A stretch of 64,000 nucleotides of DNA from Isoetes taiwanensis (Eukaryota > Streptophyta > Lycopodiopsida > Isoetales > Isoetaceae). Numbering within the stretch: position 1 is the first letter of the stretch; every line of letters starts with the position of its first letter. The position numbers and the translations under genes are program-made. The notes under the pieces were generated by a model. The model did no database searches. It saw only the letters and a program-made list of their open reading frames with translations, and was not told where the DNA came from. The stretch spans positions 995,524 to 1,059,523 of the forward strand of contig JAJEKV010000095.1 in assembly GCA_021234155.1 (NCBI GenBank), in the 5' to 3' direction. Positions 31,500 through 45,825 of this stretch are shown here, piece by piece.

Positions 31500-32760
31500 T
31501 AGGGATTGTGCCTGCGCATGGTCTCTTGAATTGTCGGGGCTTCCCTGGCAGAAGGGAGACAGTCTCAACTTAGTGGCCGCCGATATGGACCTCATTTTCC
31601 TCATGGAAACATGGGAGCATGCTGGGCATAGACTACCTGACTTGTCAGGATACCATCGCTACTCCGTCTTCAATGAATGCACGGAAAGCGGGAGTACGAA
31701 GGGGTCGCCTGCTACTACCGGACAGCCCTGGCACAATCAGTTTCCCTGTGCAAGACGGACAAATATAACAGGTACCTATGGGTACACGTGCAGAATTGTA
31801 GTGGTAGCCCCCTCTTTGAAACTTCTATCACAACCATCTGGGTGTGGATAGGTTGGAGCCCTATGTCGATCTATACGATGACATATAGCAACACAAGCAG
31901 CAGGGTCATGCTCGTTGGAGACTTCAATGCCCGCACTGGCACGAAATAGCCAATGAAATTTGACCCTCTCGCAGATGATGTGTTGCAGCTGAGCCCTTCA
32001 GCAGGAGCTTGGCCATGGATATTAGCTGACATTCAGGTCTCATGCTATGGGAGGCAGTTGTTGCTGCTTTGCAGTATCTTTGACCTTGTGATTTGCAATG
32101 GACTAGCACAGTGGCCATCCTCCAGCCAGCACACTTGCAGGCAGGAGAACCAGGGAGGTGGGTCCAGTGTGGTAGACTATGTTCTGGTGGCCGAGCAGGA
32201 CATGCATCTAGTCAAACATTTTCGGGTGGGCACAACTGGTAGGGATGAGGAGTTGGACTTAGACCACCTGCCGCTCTACTTGCAGCTGGCTTGGCAAGTT
32301 GCTCCAGACGCCTGTCCAACACCTTCTCGTATGCCCCAGCTCAGACTGGACTATGAGCGCGCTCCCAAATGCTTATGGAGGATCTGGCAAGCATCTCACA
32401 ATGCTCAACGCTAGAAGAGCAGGCAGGCAGGCTCATTGACGTCCTCGGGGCTGCTGCAGAGAGGTGTTTTGGGAGAAGTTGCCCCAGGCAAACCTCGAGA
32501 GCTACGACCTTTCCGCATAACCAGTGGTTCGATGCCGAGTGCAAAGAACGCAAACGCTGGCTCTACCAAATCACATAGCCTCAGTAAAGCAATACCGCAC
32601 TTTCCTTAAGGATAGAAAGGCCAGGTACATTGCAGCTCATCAACAGGAAATGCTCTTCCTCCTGGAACGTCATCCCAGGACATTCTGACGGAGAGTGCTC
32701 AGGGGGCCAGTGCCCCCCCACAGGAAACATCACTCCAGACCAATGGGGGCAATTGAGAAC
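31500..32760 (+). pseudogene. L1-type LINE ORF2, endonuclease domain only
   Basis: An apurinic-like endonuclease domain spread over frames: ADMDLIFLMETWEHAGHRLP (31585 on), YHRYSVFNECTE, VMLVGDFNARTGTK (31905-31948), the VDYVLV motif near 32175 and LDLDHLPLYL near 32255. Sequence continues to about 32760 without a reverse transcriptase, so the element is 3'-deleted. Confidence 0.75.
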
Positions 32761-33275
32761 CTAGAGGAATCTATAATAGCATTGACTGATCAATTAGTAT
32801 GAATGGGTACCTCAACCTAAAATAGAAGTTGCTAAAAATAGTAATTCTGCTAAATGTCCTAGAATGCCATAGAAGTGAGGTGATGAGCTTTGACTGATCA
32901 AGTAGCAAGAATAAGTACCTCAACCTAAAATAGAAGTTGCTAAGAATAGTAAATATTGAAAAGTTTCTAAACATAGTGTCTTTTTTGCTGGAATCTTTGA
33001 GAATCTACAATAGCATTGATTGATCAATGGGGACCTTAACCTATAATAGAAATTACTAAAAGTGGTAATTTTTACAAAAAGTTTCTAAAAATAGTAGGTT
33101 TTGATTAGATGCTGTAGAATGCCATGGGAGTGAGAAGATGAGCTTTGATTGGTCAACTAGCAAGAATAAGCTCCTCAACATAAAACAGAAGTTGCTAAGA
33201 ATAGTAAATATTGAAAAGTTTCTAAAAATAGTATCTTCTTGCTGGAATTTTCGGGAATCTTCACGAGATGTTTGA
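32760..33275 (+). repeat. Tandem ~115-bp repeat, about four copies
   Basis: TGAYTGATCAAYTAGYAWGAATRAGTACCTCAAC-like units begin near 32784, 32890, 33018 and 33146, with shared AGAAGTTGCTAARAATAGTAA and GAAAAGTTTCTAAAMATAGT. Confidence 0.8.
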
Positions 33276-34570
<1,295 letters not shown>

Positions 34571-34686
34571 TTCCTGAGGCCTAGCTGTGGGTCGTCCTGG
34601 AGGTAATCTTGTTTTGCTTTTTTAGGCTTTTGCAAAGGTTAGTTATAAGGGTGAAGCCAAGGTAGCTGCTGCACTTTCGACAGCAG

Positions 34687-34752
34687 GGGAAGCCCACACT
34701 CACTGTGGGCTGCTAATCTAGGCGTTGATCAGCTCCCACACTCACTGTGGGC
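34687..34752. repeat. Two CCCACACTCACTGTGGG hairpins
   Basis: AGCCCACA-CTCAC-TGTGGGCT at about 34688-34711 and a second CCCACACTCACTGTGGGCT at about 34735-34753. Both are repeated in copy 2 (58145-58207). Confidence 0.8.
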
Positions 34753-35586
34753 TATTAGTGGCACTCCAGGCGCTCAGACCATTTGTTCTATTTTGGAGGC
34801 AGTTGAGTTGTTTGGGTTAGGGCCCCTCTTTGCATATCAGCCTTCTGTGCAAGTTAACAACGATTGCCATTGGGGCAGAAAACACAATCCGTTCCCTGTC
34901 CCAGCTAGGGGGAGATTAGGATTGAAGGGTAGTATATGACTGGAAGTATAAGCTAAGGAAGAGATTAAACGAGGAAGTCTTGGGCGGGAGACTAGGCTAC
35001 TTCAACAGATGATCACTCATTGAGCCATGTTCTTGTGTTCCATGGGGAACCTGAACTAGGAACTTTAGGTGAGCTGATCTTCCTGAAGGTGAAGTATATG
35101 CGAACAGGTGAAGTAGCACTGGAAAGCGAATGGACACCCCTCCGGGGGCAGGCTTGTGTGATGTGTTACTTTGTTAGAAGAAGGTGCATACATCTCGGTA
35201 CAGAAATGGAAGGGATAATCACCTATAGTATAGCTAGGTTGCATGATAGTCTCTGCCAAGTTAACGCGCAAGAGGATATCCGCTCATTGGCGCTCTTTAG
35301 CCCTTGTATTTTGCGGTTATGAGCTTCACATGGCTTCAACTTTGGACCATACAATAATCTCTACCTTTCCTCCAGCTGAAAGGAATAGTACTTATCCTTG
35401 GATCCTTTGTCTCGGACTAATGGGTAGACCATTGTACTTAAATGTATATATCTGGCCCATTGTGGAGCCACTCCAATAAGGTCGTGTACCCCCTTTTTTC
35501 TATTTAATAAAATCAAAACATCTTGCAGCAAAAAAATAAAATAAAAAAATTGAGGATGTTCGCAAAGCTAATTTTATGAAAATGTA

Positions 35587-35942
35587 AATTAATACAAACC
35601 ATTACATCCAACACTTTAAAATTAAATTCCCCTCACACGGGGGTGACTGGGCATCGAGAGTCAGTTTGGATGGGCATATTTACTCAATATTCCTTGATCT
35701 AAACCGTAGATAGCGATCTTCATTTGTGGGATATTCTTGTACAATTTTGATATACTATGGGTTCCATGTAAATACTATGGGGTTTGAGGCAATGTGCTAA
35801 ATGGTGTTGATTTTATACGTATTATATGATTTTAGAGGGTCTCGCTGCCCTACGTCAGCCCCATGTGAATATGCACCTAAACCAAGGGGGGTTTCAGGGG
35901 GAATTTGATTTTAAAGTGTTGGATGTAATGGTCTGTATTAAT
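35587..35942. mobile_element. MITE-like element with ~46-bp terminal inverted repeats
   Basis: The left arm AATTAATACAAACCATTACA... (35587-35632) is the near-exact inverse of the right arm ...TGTAATGGTCTGTATTAATT (35897-35942). The ~260 bp interior has no coding sequence. It is also present in copy 2 (59040-59399). Confidence 0.75.
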
Positions 35943-37708
35943 TCAAAAAAAAAAAAAAATTGTCCACTTCGGGGCCTAGGAAAAGGTGGTGTACAAATTG
36001 TAGAAAAGGATATATATTATTATACAAACTAGAATACATAAAGAAACAATATAACTTACAAAAAAAACAATGAAATACAGGAAACAAACAATAAGAAGGA
36101 TATCCCGAGCAATAAGAAATAGTTTTGCAAGTTTGACATTGAAGTTTTACACAGCCCATATTTAAGAGTTAAATCATAAGAGGCCCACACGTGGTTTCTA
36201 AATTCATAAATACAACATTTGAATATCAATGTCAAAATATAACATTTAAGAGAACTATTGACATTAAAAACCACCATAGTTTATAGTTTACAAGCTTGAT
36301 ACAAGAGACATCATTGATCAATTAAGCTTCCCATTACAACTCCTTTGTATACCAAGCCCTTGCAAACTACAAGGATGGAAAAGAGTACCATGTGTCATGC
36401 AGAAGCCAACCATTGATTTCCATCAAGTAAATTTTTAAATTTTTAACAAAGCAAACAAACAATTTTAAACCAACAAGCTTTATTCAGCACTGCACATGTC
36501 AAACCTAATCACTCTGAGACATTTGAATGCGACAATCATCTTAGATGGACTTACAGAATCTGTAGAGATTATAATAAAGGGGTGAGAATTGAAGGCTGCT
36601 TCAGATATTATGTCGTGGACCTGCATATATTATATAATCCTTCATTCTTGGTTAGAAACTACAAAGCACTGAGATGTACACAAAGATTGCAAGATTGCAT
36701 GTCGACGGTGGTAATCATAGGGGCTGAAATGCATGGTCCCAATTACGGGACTGAATTACAAAAAAAAAATTATCTGATGCCATAGATTTTGGAAAGTTTA
36801 CTGCAAGAGCTTTCCAACGCCCCAAAAATTGCTCAAAACGGACACCCAAGGTGGGAGATATCTGAGATTGAAGCAACGCCAAAACTGACGGTAACCATAG
36901 AGGCCGAAATAGATGATCCTAATTCCGGGACTGAAGTAGAGAGAAAATTACATGATACGATATAGTTTTGGGAAGCTTACCGCAAGGGCTTTCCAACGCA
37001 CCAAAAATCGCTCGAAACGGACACCCGAGAAGGGAGATATTTGAGAAAATCAATGGTTAAGAAAAAGGTACTCTAGAAATACTATTCAGTACAGTCAAAC
37101 GAATACGTCAATCAAATTATAGCAAAACTATATTGAAAAGCGTATAAAAACCCACAAAGGAAACACCTTGTTATTATTATGCTATATATTAATTTGTTTG
37201 GAGCCAAGACTAAAGCATATTCAAATATCCTACTCTTGTCGACTAGGAAACTAGAATTATATTATTGATGTCTTTTAGAATAAATCCATATGACTTATTA
37301 TCCTCATCTAGCATAATAACTTGGGGATTTTAGGACCTTATTTGGGTTTTTAATCCTATCTTATTTGGGGAATTTTTCTTGAATCTTAGAGAATCTAAGA
37401 GGTTCTTTATAGAAGCTTCATTGGATGGCTCAAAATTTGTATATTTCCTCGTAGTACAATCACTTGTGTATATAATGGTCATAATCATTAGAAGATGTAC
37501 TTATATATGGACTTAATATAAGTATTTTGGTTCGGGAAACTTGGGAGCATAATTGGAAAGTGTTCTGTTGGGTCCCAACCTACTAGTTACATACTTCCCG
37601 TTGACTTATACCAAAAATCAAGGAAAATCAGTATTTTAGCAGGAAAATTTTTTGCTATTTCTAAACCGCCCACTTTATTGGCTCCCTAAATTGACTAGAG
37701 CAGCCAAG

Positions 37709-37975
37709 GAGGATTCACTCAAGCGTCCTCAGAATTCCCACAAGTGAATCCTCCTTGGCTTCGAGGATTCACTTAATCGAATCCTCTTGTCAGTTTATAG
37801 GCCTGCTTGCACTTTATAGGCATGCTTTAGGGATTTTTGGCCTGATTTTATTGGAGGATTCCCTTAAGCGAATCCTCAGGATCCACTCAAGCGAATCCTC
37901 CTACGGCTTGGAGGATTCACCCAAGCGAATCCTCCTGGTTGCTCTAGTCAATTTGGAGAGCCGATAGCAGTGCTG
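37709..37975 (+). repeat. GGATTC hairpin cluster upstream of IRG-like gene 1
   Basis: At least six GAGGATTCAC / GCGAATCCTC motifs in alternating orientation, 130-400 bp before the GTPase start. The last part matches the block at 16113-16225. Confidence 0.8.
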
Positions 37976-38105
37976 TTTCTAAACTGTGGCATAAATTTCA
38001 AAATCCACACGGTAGGTTACAATACAAGAGTTTCAGCTGTGGTAAATTAATGCTTTCGCATCTTTTTCCTTGAATCAAACTTGCTCTTGTTGTTGTCCTA
38101 GAACT

Positions 38106-39148
38106 ATGGGTATTCGCGAGTGGATTGTGAGGGCTTGAAAATGATTTCAGCATATTTCAGACGGCCCCTAGTAGACCCATGCCGGCGACACGGAGGGGGA
38201 GAATGCCAGGCGTGTTGAAATAAATGCTATTCAAAGTAATATGGAAACACTGAGACATGGTTCTGAGAACCCAAAACTGGTGAAAGAATCCGCTCGGAAG
38301 CTAGAAGAACTGACGGAAAAAGAGAAAGCTCGACGCGAAGCTGTAAGTAAGCTCAAAATCGATAATGAAGGCAAATATAACTTTGCATTTTGTGGAGATA
38401 CTGGAACAGGAAAATCGTCTTTGATCAACGGTTTGCGCAAATTTAATAATGCCGAAAGTGATTCAGGTACTAATTTAATACCTCTGTTACCTATCACTTC
38501 TTTTACTGTTCTGTTCTAGATTAGCACCTGTTGGAGATAGAAACTTCATTGTTTTTCTATTTTGTTTTAGATTTTGCACCTGTAGGAGACATAGAGTGCA
38601 CTAACGAGATCACGGCTTACACGCATCCAAAACTGGAATGCTTAGTTTTGTGGGATATGCCAGGAGCCGGTACTTTGAGTCATCCGGCTGAAACTTATTA
38701 TGAAGACAAGGCACTGTTCGCGTTTGACGCTGTCATGATTGTTGTGGATACTAGAATCCCTGAGAGTAGTCTTCGAATTGCGAGAAACGCGAGGGACGAC
38801 GGCAAACCTATTCTATTCTTGCAAAACAAAACTGATAACCATCTGAAGAACAAGATCAAAGATTTCTATCGGAAAAACAGAGCTCAGTTAACAATGGCTG
38901 CGGCTGCAGAAAGATTTCGGAGTGAGAAGCTAGCTTACTTCAAAGAGGAACTGTCTAAAGCTCAATTGCCAGACATTGATATGCTGCTGCTGAGCAGCCA
39001 TGGCTTCTCGTCGTCAGAATCGCCATATATTTACCACTCTGAAAATGGGGTAGACTCTAGCTTAGAAACGATGGATGAAGAAAAGCTATTACAATATATG
39101 AAGGATAGAGCTGCTGCCAGAACCCATGAGGACCCAAAACAGGATTAA
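38106..39148 (+). CDS. IRG-like GTPase, copy 1 (early frameshift)
   Basis: Same gene as 61553-62595: exon 1 38106-38466, intron 38467-38570 (GT-AG), exon 2 38571-39148. Exon 2 translates identically to copy 2. Relative to copy 2, exon 1 lacks one G near 38138 and one C near 38167, and gains two Gs near 38200, so the net length is unchanged. The first deletion puts a TGA at 38136-38138, after ten codons. From the ATG at 38241 the frame is intact and keeps the G1 motif GDTGTGKSS, G3 DMPG and G4 NKTD. All three differences are in G or C runs, so consensus error is a serious alternative to real inactivation. If real, translation could start at 38241 and lose only the basic N-terminus. Confidence 0.8.
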
Positions 39149-39249
39149 GCTTCAAACCTAGAATTTACGCTACATAAGAAGTATTTTACCTAACCATAAG
39201 GGTTTCTATCACGATTTTGTCTCATAATTTGAATAGTTTGATAAACTAA

Positions 39250-39620
39250 GTTTAGTAAAGCTGGGAAAGGGTAAGGGAGGGTCCAAGGGAAAATGAAAGG
39301 AAAAAGACACACAAAAATAGGGAAAAAGGAAAAATGGCATAGAAAAAAAGAAAAGGAAAACGTGGAAGAAAATGATGGAAAGGGAAAAATTAGGAAAAAC
39401 AATTAAGGGTAGGGGCAATGAGGTTGAATGCTCATAAATCTCTTATATCTAATTATGGTGGGCTTAATTTGTTAGGAAAGAGTGTTTAGACTCACTCACT
39501 TCAATTTTATTGTAAAAAAGAGGATCAGAAAAGGCAAAATAGAAAGGAAAAGAAATAGGAAAGGGGGAAGAGGGGAAAGGGAAAAAGCGAAACGGGGAAG
39601 GAGGGGAAAAAACACAGGAG
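39250..39620. repeat. Purine-rich tract in the IRG-like gene 1 3' flank
   Basis: GGGAAAAAGGAAAAATGG-type sequence in two blocks (39250-39405 and 39530-39620). It is the same composition as the Helitron polypyrimidine tracts but on the opposite strand. Also at 62697-63067. Confidence 0.85.
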
Positions 39621-40554
39621 CAAATCATCTAAACAAGAGAAAGAGAAATATTCCTTAAAGATTTCTTTTTTTTACAAAAATAAGTAGATAAAATAAGTTA
39701 AAATTTGATGTTTTCTTTGCACGTGCACTATATTTGATGCATTAAAATTGGCATTTTTGAAATGAAAACGAATTTGCATCCTCTCTTTTTACTAAGAAAA
39801 ATTGGAAAGCTTATCTACTCTTATATAATTTATTCACACCAAGATTCGATGCCTTGATGCCTTTAGATTCCCGAGTGAGGGAAAAATTAGGAAGAAAAAA
39901 TAATTGTGAAAAATTTTGAAAGGACGCCACGTTATTGATCTTATCTGCTTCGGCTTTCTGCAGGACTGCGCTCTGTCAAATGCTCTTCCGCAGTCTTCGC
40001 TTTCTCCATTCGTCTGCTCCATTCCGGAGAGTGCTCATCAATGTTTTTTTTAAGCCGCACGATTTGGAAGCACGGAACCGGCCCTCGCATTCTTCGCCGG
40101 GCTATGGCGTCGCCGCAAGGGCAAACCGAATCTTCCGATGGGCAAACCGAGCTATTCTCTCTGCTTTTGCGGTGCTCATGAGCTTTGGTGGTCATTTTTG
40201 ACCGATTTTTTTATTTTTTCACTTTGTGGATGCAAGTGTATTCTTCGAGGCAACGGAAAAATTTTTGGTGGTAAATGTCGAAGATGAGATGCGCATCTAA
40301 AACCCCGAAAGGGATTTTCTTCTTTGCTTTTAAAATCTTTGTAGCATCTTTGCTTTTGGGGCATGTTTAACTCTATTTAGAGCATAAACTGGCCTCCGCG
40401 ACTTCTCGGTTTTGAGTTTAACTGACAAAAAGTGGGACGACAAAAATATCTCCGAGCTTCTAGAATTTATTTAACTTCATTCTTTTTCCCAAAATAGAGG
40501 TAAAAAGTCCATGGATACTTTGGCAAAAAATTTCCTAGCGATCAAATTTGTTAG

Positions 40555-42638
40555 GAGATCTAACAATCTAGTCCCGTGAAAGCATTCAAGTGTCGGATCC
40601 AATAGATAGTGTGGTGTAAGTATATTGGCCCAGCCCGTGGGCCAAATGGACGATGTTTGTAAGAATTTCTATGCAATTTTGGGAGTGCAGAGGAATTGCA
40701 ATGTGATGCGAAATTGAAGTGCCTACGTAAAAACTCAAGAATGGGATGGTCGATCCTGTGTTTTATGAGCATAGATCTTTGCAAAGACGTTTTCCATAAT
40801 GTTGATTTTGTTTATTCTATGCCCTATTAATGTGTCACAAAAATGGCAACCGGATAAATGCTCTACAGTGATCCCGCAGCTAAAGATACTATATTCAAGG
40901 TGAACAGACCTTTGACGTGTACAGATTAGCGGTTTATGATGTAAATAGGTGCAGATGCCGGGCTTTCTTCTCCTTTTTTGTTCGTGGGTCCCAAGTGCTG
41001 AACTTAGAGACGAATTTAGGTGCAGCTATGGTGCCAAGGCCGGATCAGATGTTTTTGCATCTGGTAAAGTGAATTACAACGGAATTGAATATTAGTAGCT
41101 AATTTATAAGATGTTTTCAATAAGTATTGAAATATCAATGTGCATGTGCATAAATAATTTTAGAAGCATAAATTTACCACTAGCATTAGCATAAATTTAC
41201 TATTTGGTTATTGTGTTTGGTGATGGGGCCTAGTCCCCAGGTTTTAGATGGGCTGTTGCCCTTGCATGTGCCGTCCCATAACCCATTGGGTTCCCGTGGA
41301 CGTAAAAATTCATCTTATCTTATCTTATTCAACTCCAGCCTGAGCACAAGAATTCACGAACACCAATATAAGAATAGATTTATTCAAGTGCCTGTTTAAC
41401 TCCAAATTGAGTATAAACTTACTCCCACTTCTAACTTACAAATAAGCCAGAGACTACACAGCATTTTAAGCCTTCTATGCCAGCTTAACTTTTGTCCTTC
41501 ACGAGTAATGTGAATAATCATATATAGTGATCCCATATGCATGTACTCACTTACCATTTTGATAGGTGAGGTGGCTTTCTGCAGGCTCGCATGAACAATA
41601 TTACTGTCACAACAGCGCTACAGGATATATTTCCAAATTTCATCACCTCATTCATCCTACAGAAACAATTTCCCGCTTAAGCTTAACTTGCAACAGCAGC
41701 AATGGTTGCATGAAAAGCAAAAACGAACCCCGGTTGCGTGAAAAGCAAAAACTAACCCCAACATCTACGTCCTTTAGACTTAGAATATATACTCACTATA
41801 ATGAGAACGCTTAACATTTGGGTGACCTAAACGGCTGCAACATCAACGAAAGGCATTGTCTGTCATAGAGAATTTTAGTGGTTACACAAACATATAAGAT
41901 AAAAATGAAATATGTCAAGAAAATTATGTTTTTGAATTATAATTTGTATATTCCAGATCATCATTTGCTGCTTTGCCTAAAAAATGCTCCTTCTTCTTCT
42001 CTTCTGATGAGGACGTTCGTGTACATTTTTAGTTGGATCAACAAAGAGTTGTTCATGTCGCAACCATGTTCGGTCATAGTAGAAGCTCCACGCATTCAAA
42101 CCGAAGTAGCAGATAACAGAAGAGGGAGAGATTAGCTCCCTTTTACCATTTAAACTAGCTTTATTCATCAAGATTTAGGTCCCAATTCTTTATTTTCATC
42201 TCCTAAATCCTTTCGAAGCATTCTTCTACTAATTCTGCAGTGCAAACTTATTCTTCCTTTGGGCGTGGTACTCAATCAGGTGTTTGCCTCAAGGTGTGCC
42301 TGTACTTATGGGCTCATACAAGAAAAGCAATAGGTGGCCTCTTAACAGTCTCTCAGAAAAGATTCAAAAGAAGATTTAGGGGATTCTGGTAGGGATCTTT
42401 TAATGTTTATACAGTGTTGTAACCTTTGGCAAACAATTTTAGCACCTCTCACATATGATAATATGATTGTTGCAATGAATTTATGTTGCAATACTATAAA
42501 CATTGACATTTTCTTTCAAATTTTGTACAAATCAATTTCAAGAGGAGGAAATAGCTTACTTTCTAAACTAGGTAGTTGAAATTCCTAGCAAACAGTCCCT
42601 TATTCTCAACCCACCCTACAGACAACGGGATTGAAAAG
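40555..42638. other. No gene recognised
   Basis: AT-rich intergenic sequence. 41216-41320 (GGGGCCTAGTCCCCAG... then ATCTTATCTTATCTTATT) looks like the tail of a small retroposed element, but the head is not identifiable. Confidence 0.4.
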
Positions 42639-42679
42639 AGAAATGTTCGCGGCGGCCTTGGCCGCCGCGATAAATTTCT
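42639..42679. repeat. GC-rich micro-hairpin element
   Basis: Nested palindrome: outer arms AGAAAT / ATTTCT and an inner 20-bp palindrome CGCGGCGGCC-TT-GGCCGCCGCG. The next copy is at 47431-47471. Confidence 0.75.
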
Positions 42680-44940
42680 TGTATTTTATAAGCCATTGTC
42701 AATGTTCACTAACATTTCAAATTAGAAAATGCTCGGTTATAAACAAGCCCATATAAATATTAAAAGTCCAGGTTGATATTGTACAGGCTATTCGCAAATC
42801 ATACAAATCTGTAGTGGAATGTTTTTTTCAATCACATTCACTTGCCTTGCATCTTGTAAATATTAACAGAACATGAAAGCTGGGCTTGTTACATCTCGTA
42901 ATCTATGCCTTCGACATAAGCAATATTAGTAGAGAGTAAGTTTGTTATGTTTTTTCTGCAATAGCACAAGTGAAACTTGTTAGTATTATACCTGTGTATA
43001 ATAGCACAAGTGAAACTTTTTAAACTATGTATTGTGGAACAATGAAGCGAAACATTTTGAAGGTGTTATGTATTCTAAAATAGAACAAGTTTAAACCCTG
43101 TTAGAGCATTTAGTTGATTGCGCATCAACTAGAATTGTTTGCAGTGATCCCGTTTGAGGTTTCCTAAGAATTTTATGCTCTGTTTACCTTTTGTAGTGGT
43201 TGTTATCAGTAATAATAACCAGGTAATTTGTAAGCTACTTCTCGTGGACATTAAAAACCCATTATTATTATTATGATGAAGAAATGAAGGCTTTGAAATA
43301 AAACAATTGGTGCAATTGGTGCTTAGTTTAATAAATATTTCCATAGAACAAGTCCAAAGAAGCACTCAAGGATGCCAAGCTTCTAAAGAGAAATCTAAAA
43401 GGACATGGCTTAGCAGTTAAAATTTGGAGATCAAATGCAGGTACTTCAAAAGTGGTCTAAGAAATGATAACAGCAAGTAAAATAATTCAGCTTCCAAGAA
43501 ATAACCTCAACTGATGTGAGAAATTTCTAAAGAATATCTGAAGATGTCTAAAGATTTAATTGACTCTGTCTTCCACGAGCTCTTGGTTTCAAGGAACGTT
43601 CTAAGGGAGGGTGCTCGGTAGTGGAATAGGGGCCCTGAGTCACATTTATGGCATGATTGACTGGCCAAGATCTTCCCATTTGATCTTTCTATTTGAACTT
43701 TTGGTTTCAATGGCCAAGATTTTCTGGTTTTGCTATTATTTCATTCACTAAAAAATCGTTTTCCACAAGAGGCGACTAGACAAATGCCATTGCAAAGTTG
43801 GGGTGAAAATAGCTTTACCCTAGTTTTGGTGATTCCGTCACGGTGAATACTCTCCCGCGGAATCATAGACCCCCCAGGGAACGGGATCCGTTCTGGAGGC
43901 CCTGTTTTCCATACCTGACAGCTTCGTTTAACTACTGACACGTCATATTTTGATCACGTGAAGACAAAAAAAAACCACAGGTAGGATACCCAACTGTGCC
44001 ATCGGAGCAAAAATGGGGTCACTTTAGCGCCTTCAAACTATTTGTACTATTTGTATAGGGCACCAGAGTGGGCAATTTTGGGGTCAATAGAGAGGGCAAG
44101 TGTTAGGGATTCCAATGAGCCATTGTTTGCCCAAGTCCGAGCAATGAAGGTCCTCCATCGATCAATTTTCCTGTTAAGTGTGCCATCACCGGGCACCCTC
44201 CCTTATGAGCTTTGTGTCTCACGCACGAGCTATGATGATGCGGTGGAGTATGGACAGAAACACTTTGAGCCTATTTTGACCGGCTCTTTTAAGCTTTGTG
44301 TGTGGGGCAATGCTTCGGCCTTCTGCGCTCTTGAGCTCCGTGCCCCTGTGCTAAAGAGTTTCGGCATTTCTCTGTGTCTATGGATGGATACTCTTTGCTG
44401 CAAAACCATCCCGACTGCAAAACATCTGCAAAGCCATCTCGTCTGCTAAAGCTTTTAACCTAGAAAAATATCATGGGCATACAAAAGAAGTTGTGTTAAC
44501 CTGTTGCTTTAATTTGAATGAGTCTGGGAATGAACAAATCCTCCCAAAAATCAAGCTCAACTCAAGCCGAAATCGAGTTATGATGACAAACCAAATTTAG
44601 GAGCTCCGTTCTGTGAAATGTGATGCACAAATACCCTTCAGGAGGTGAAATCACAAGCAAAGCCTAGAATCAATTGTCAAGGATCACAGAATATAAGATC
44701 GGACAAGGAATCACTGGGAAAAAAAATACAGATACAGAGGCTAAAGACAGGGATCTCAAAGAACCTCTAAAACCAAGCACGAAAGAAAGACAGAGAAAAC
44801 TCAGAACTCAGAACAGAGAAGAAAAACCTTTGCATGGAGTCAAATTGGCCCAGAAGACATTGATTCTAATTAAAATGGACTGTAGAAGCCAAATATTGGA
44901 CTAGCAAAGACAGGTTCTGTTGTTTAACATGATCTGCTTA
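42680..44940. other. No gene recognised
   Basis: AT-rich intergenic sequence with one open stretch (44042-44449, 135 codons, no ATG at its start, no recognised family). Short duplication of ATAGCACAAGTGAAACTT near 42962 and 43001. Confidence 0.4.
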
Positions 44941-44963
44941 AACATGAAACCATTTCAGAATAT

Positions 44964-45035
44964 AAAAGTGTATTCCAGAATACAAATTACAAATTAGGTG
45001 ACCCGAAATCCCGTTTGTGTACTCGAGAATACAAA
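44964..45035. repeat. Two outlying copies of the TATTCYRGAATA palindrome
   Basis: AAAAGTGTATTCCAGAATAC (44964-44983) matches the arms and core of the palindromes in the methyltransferase introns. GTGTACTCGAGAATACA (about 45017-45033) is a weaker copy. Confidence 0.7.
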
Positions 45036-45449
45036 TGCGTGAGTGGTTCACAAAACACTTGACTTTTCACCAATATCTCTTAAATTTTGATCCCATCGAT
45101 CTGAGACATCGGATCGCCATTCTAGAATGGGACGAGCATGCATGTTTTGCATGCATGCGGGCGGCGCATGCTCGTTCTGGTTGGGAGTTCGCTATTTTAG
45201 GCGCGTTTCTGCTTCGACTTCTCATCGGCGCTTCCTCTTCTCTCTCAGCAGTACCTTATTCTCTTTGAACCCACCCTCCCCCCTTCTTTGTTATTGTATT
45301 TTTATCGCGTGGCACGCGCGTAATCAGCCCCTCCACTCTGGAAGGTTTGTTTTTTCTTGCAGGTTAGCGAGCGGCATCTGTTTCGACTTTTCCATTCGTG
45401 GGTTTTGGGAGCGATTTTTATGCCTTACGTTTGTCCAAGCCCCTTGCCG

Positions 45450-45521
45450 AAGGCTTATCACTAGGGTTTTTCCTCGAAAACCCGAAAGGGCGGGGTTTTT
45501 TAATCCCGGTGATAAGCTTTT
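45450..45521. repeat. Foldback, 72 bp
   Basis: AAGGCTTATCAC at 45450-45461 pairs with GTGATAAGCTTT at 45509-45520. The interior holds a second stem (GGGTTTT...GAAAACCC). Confidence 0.6.
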
Positions 45522-45825
45522 GGCAGTACACTAGCCCAAATCTCTATTAGCATTGTATTTTGTTGGGGTCCAAATGATATAATTGGATTTTCCCTTTATT
45601 TTTTATGGGTAGTTCGTGATGTGTGCGCGGCTACCCACTATCCACCATTGTAGAAAATCTTTGAGATGAATGAGAAGCAAGTCTAAGTCGGCGGTTTGTT
45701 GGTTTCGTGGATCTTTCATAAAAAACATGCTAGTGTCTTGCTCATCAATGAGGTGCCTATGTCTTTTAGTGCGTAACAACATTCAAAAAAATACCTCTAA
45801 GGTTGTGGACTTAGACAATTTACAA

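Larger units (their letters stand above)
34571..40554 (+). repeat. ~6 kb segmental duplication, copy 1
   Basis: Collinear with 58025-64000 from TTCCTGAGGCCTAGCTGTGG onward, with an offset of about 23,450 bp. Most of it is nearly identical; differences are small indels, clustering at 36590-37020 and 39920-40554. Sequences left of 34571 and 58025 are unrelated, so this is the true left edge. The right edge of copy 2 lies beyond the window. Confidence 0.95.

Noticed and set aside
35020..35479. Protein conserved between the two 6 kb copies (MSHVLVFHGEPELG...)
   Set aside because: Identity simply reflects the recent duplication. The frame has no ATG at its start, no recognised motif, and neighbouring frames are equally conserved.
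44042..44449. 135-codon open frame
   Set aside because: No ATG start at its edge, no recognisable family and no flanking splice pattern that extends it; kept only as a note in the intergenic entry.
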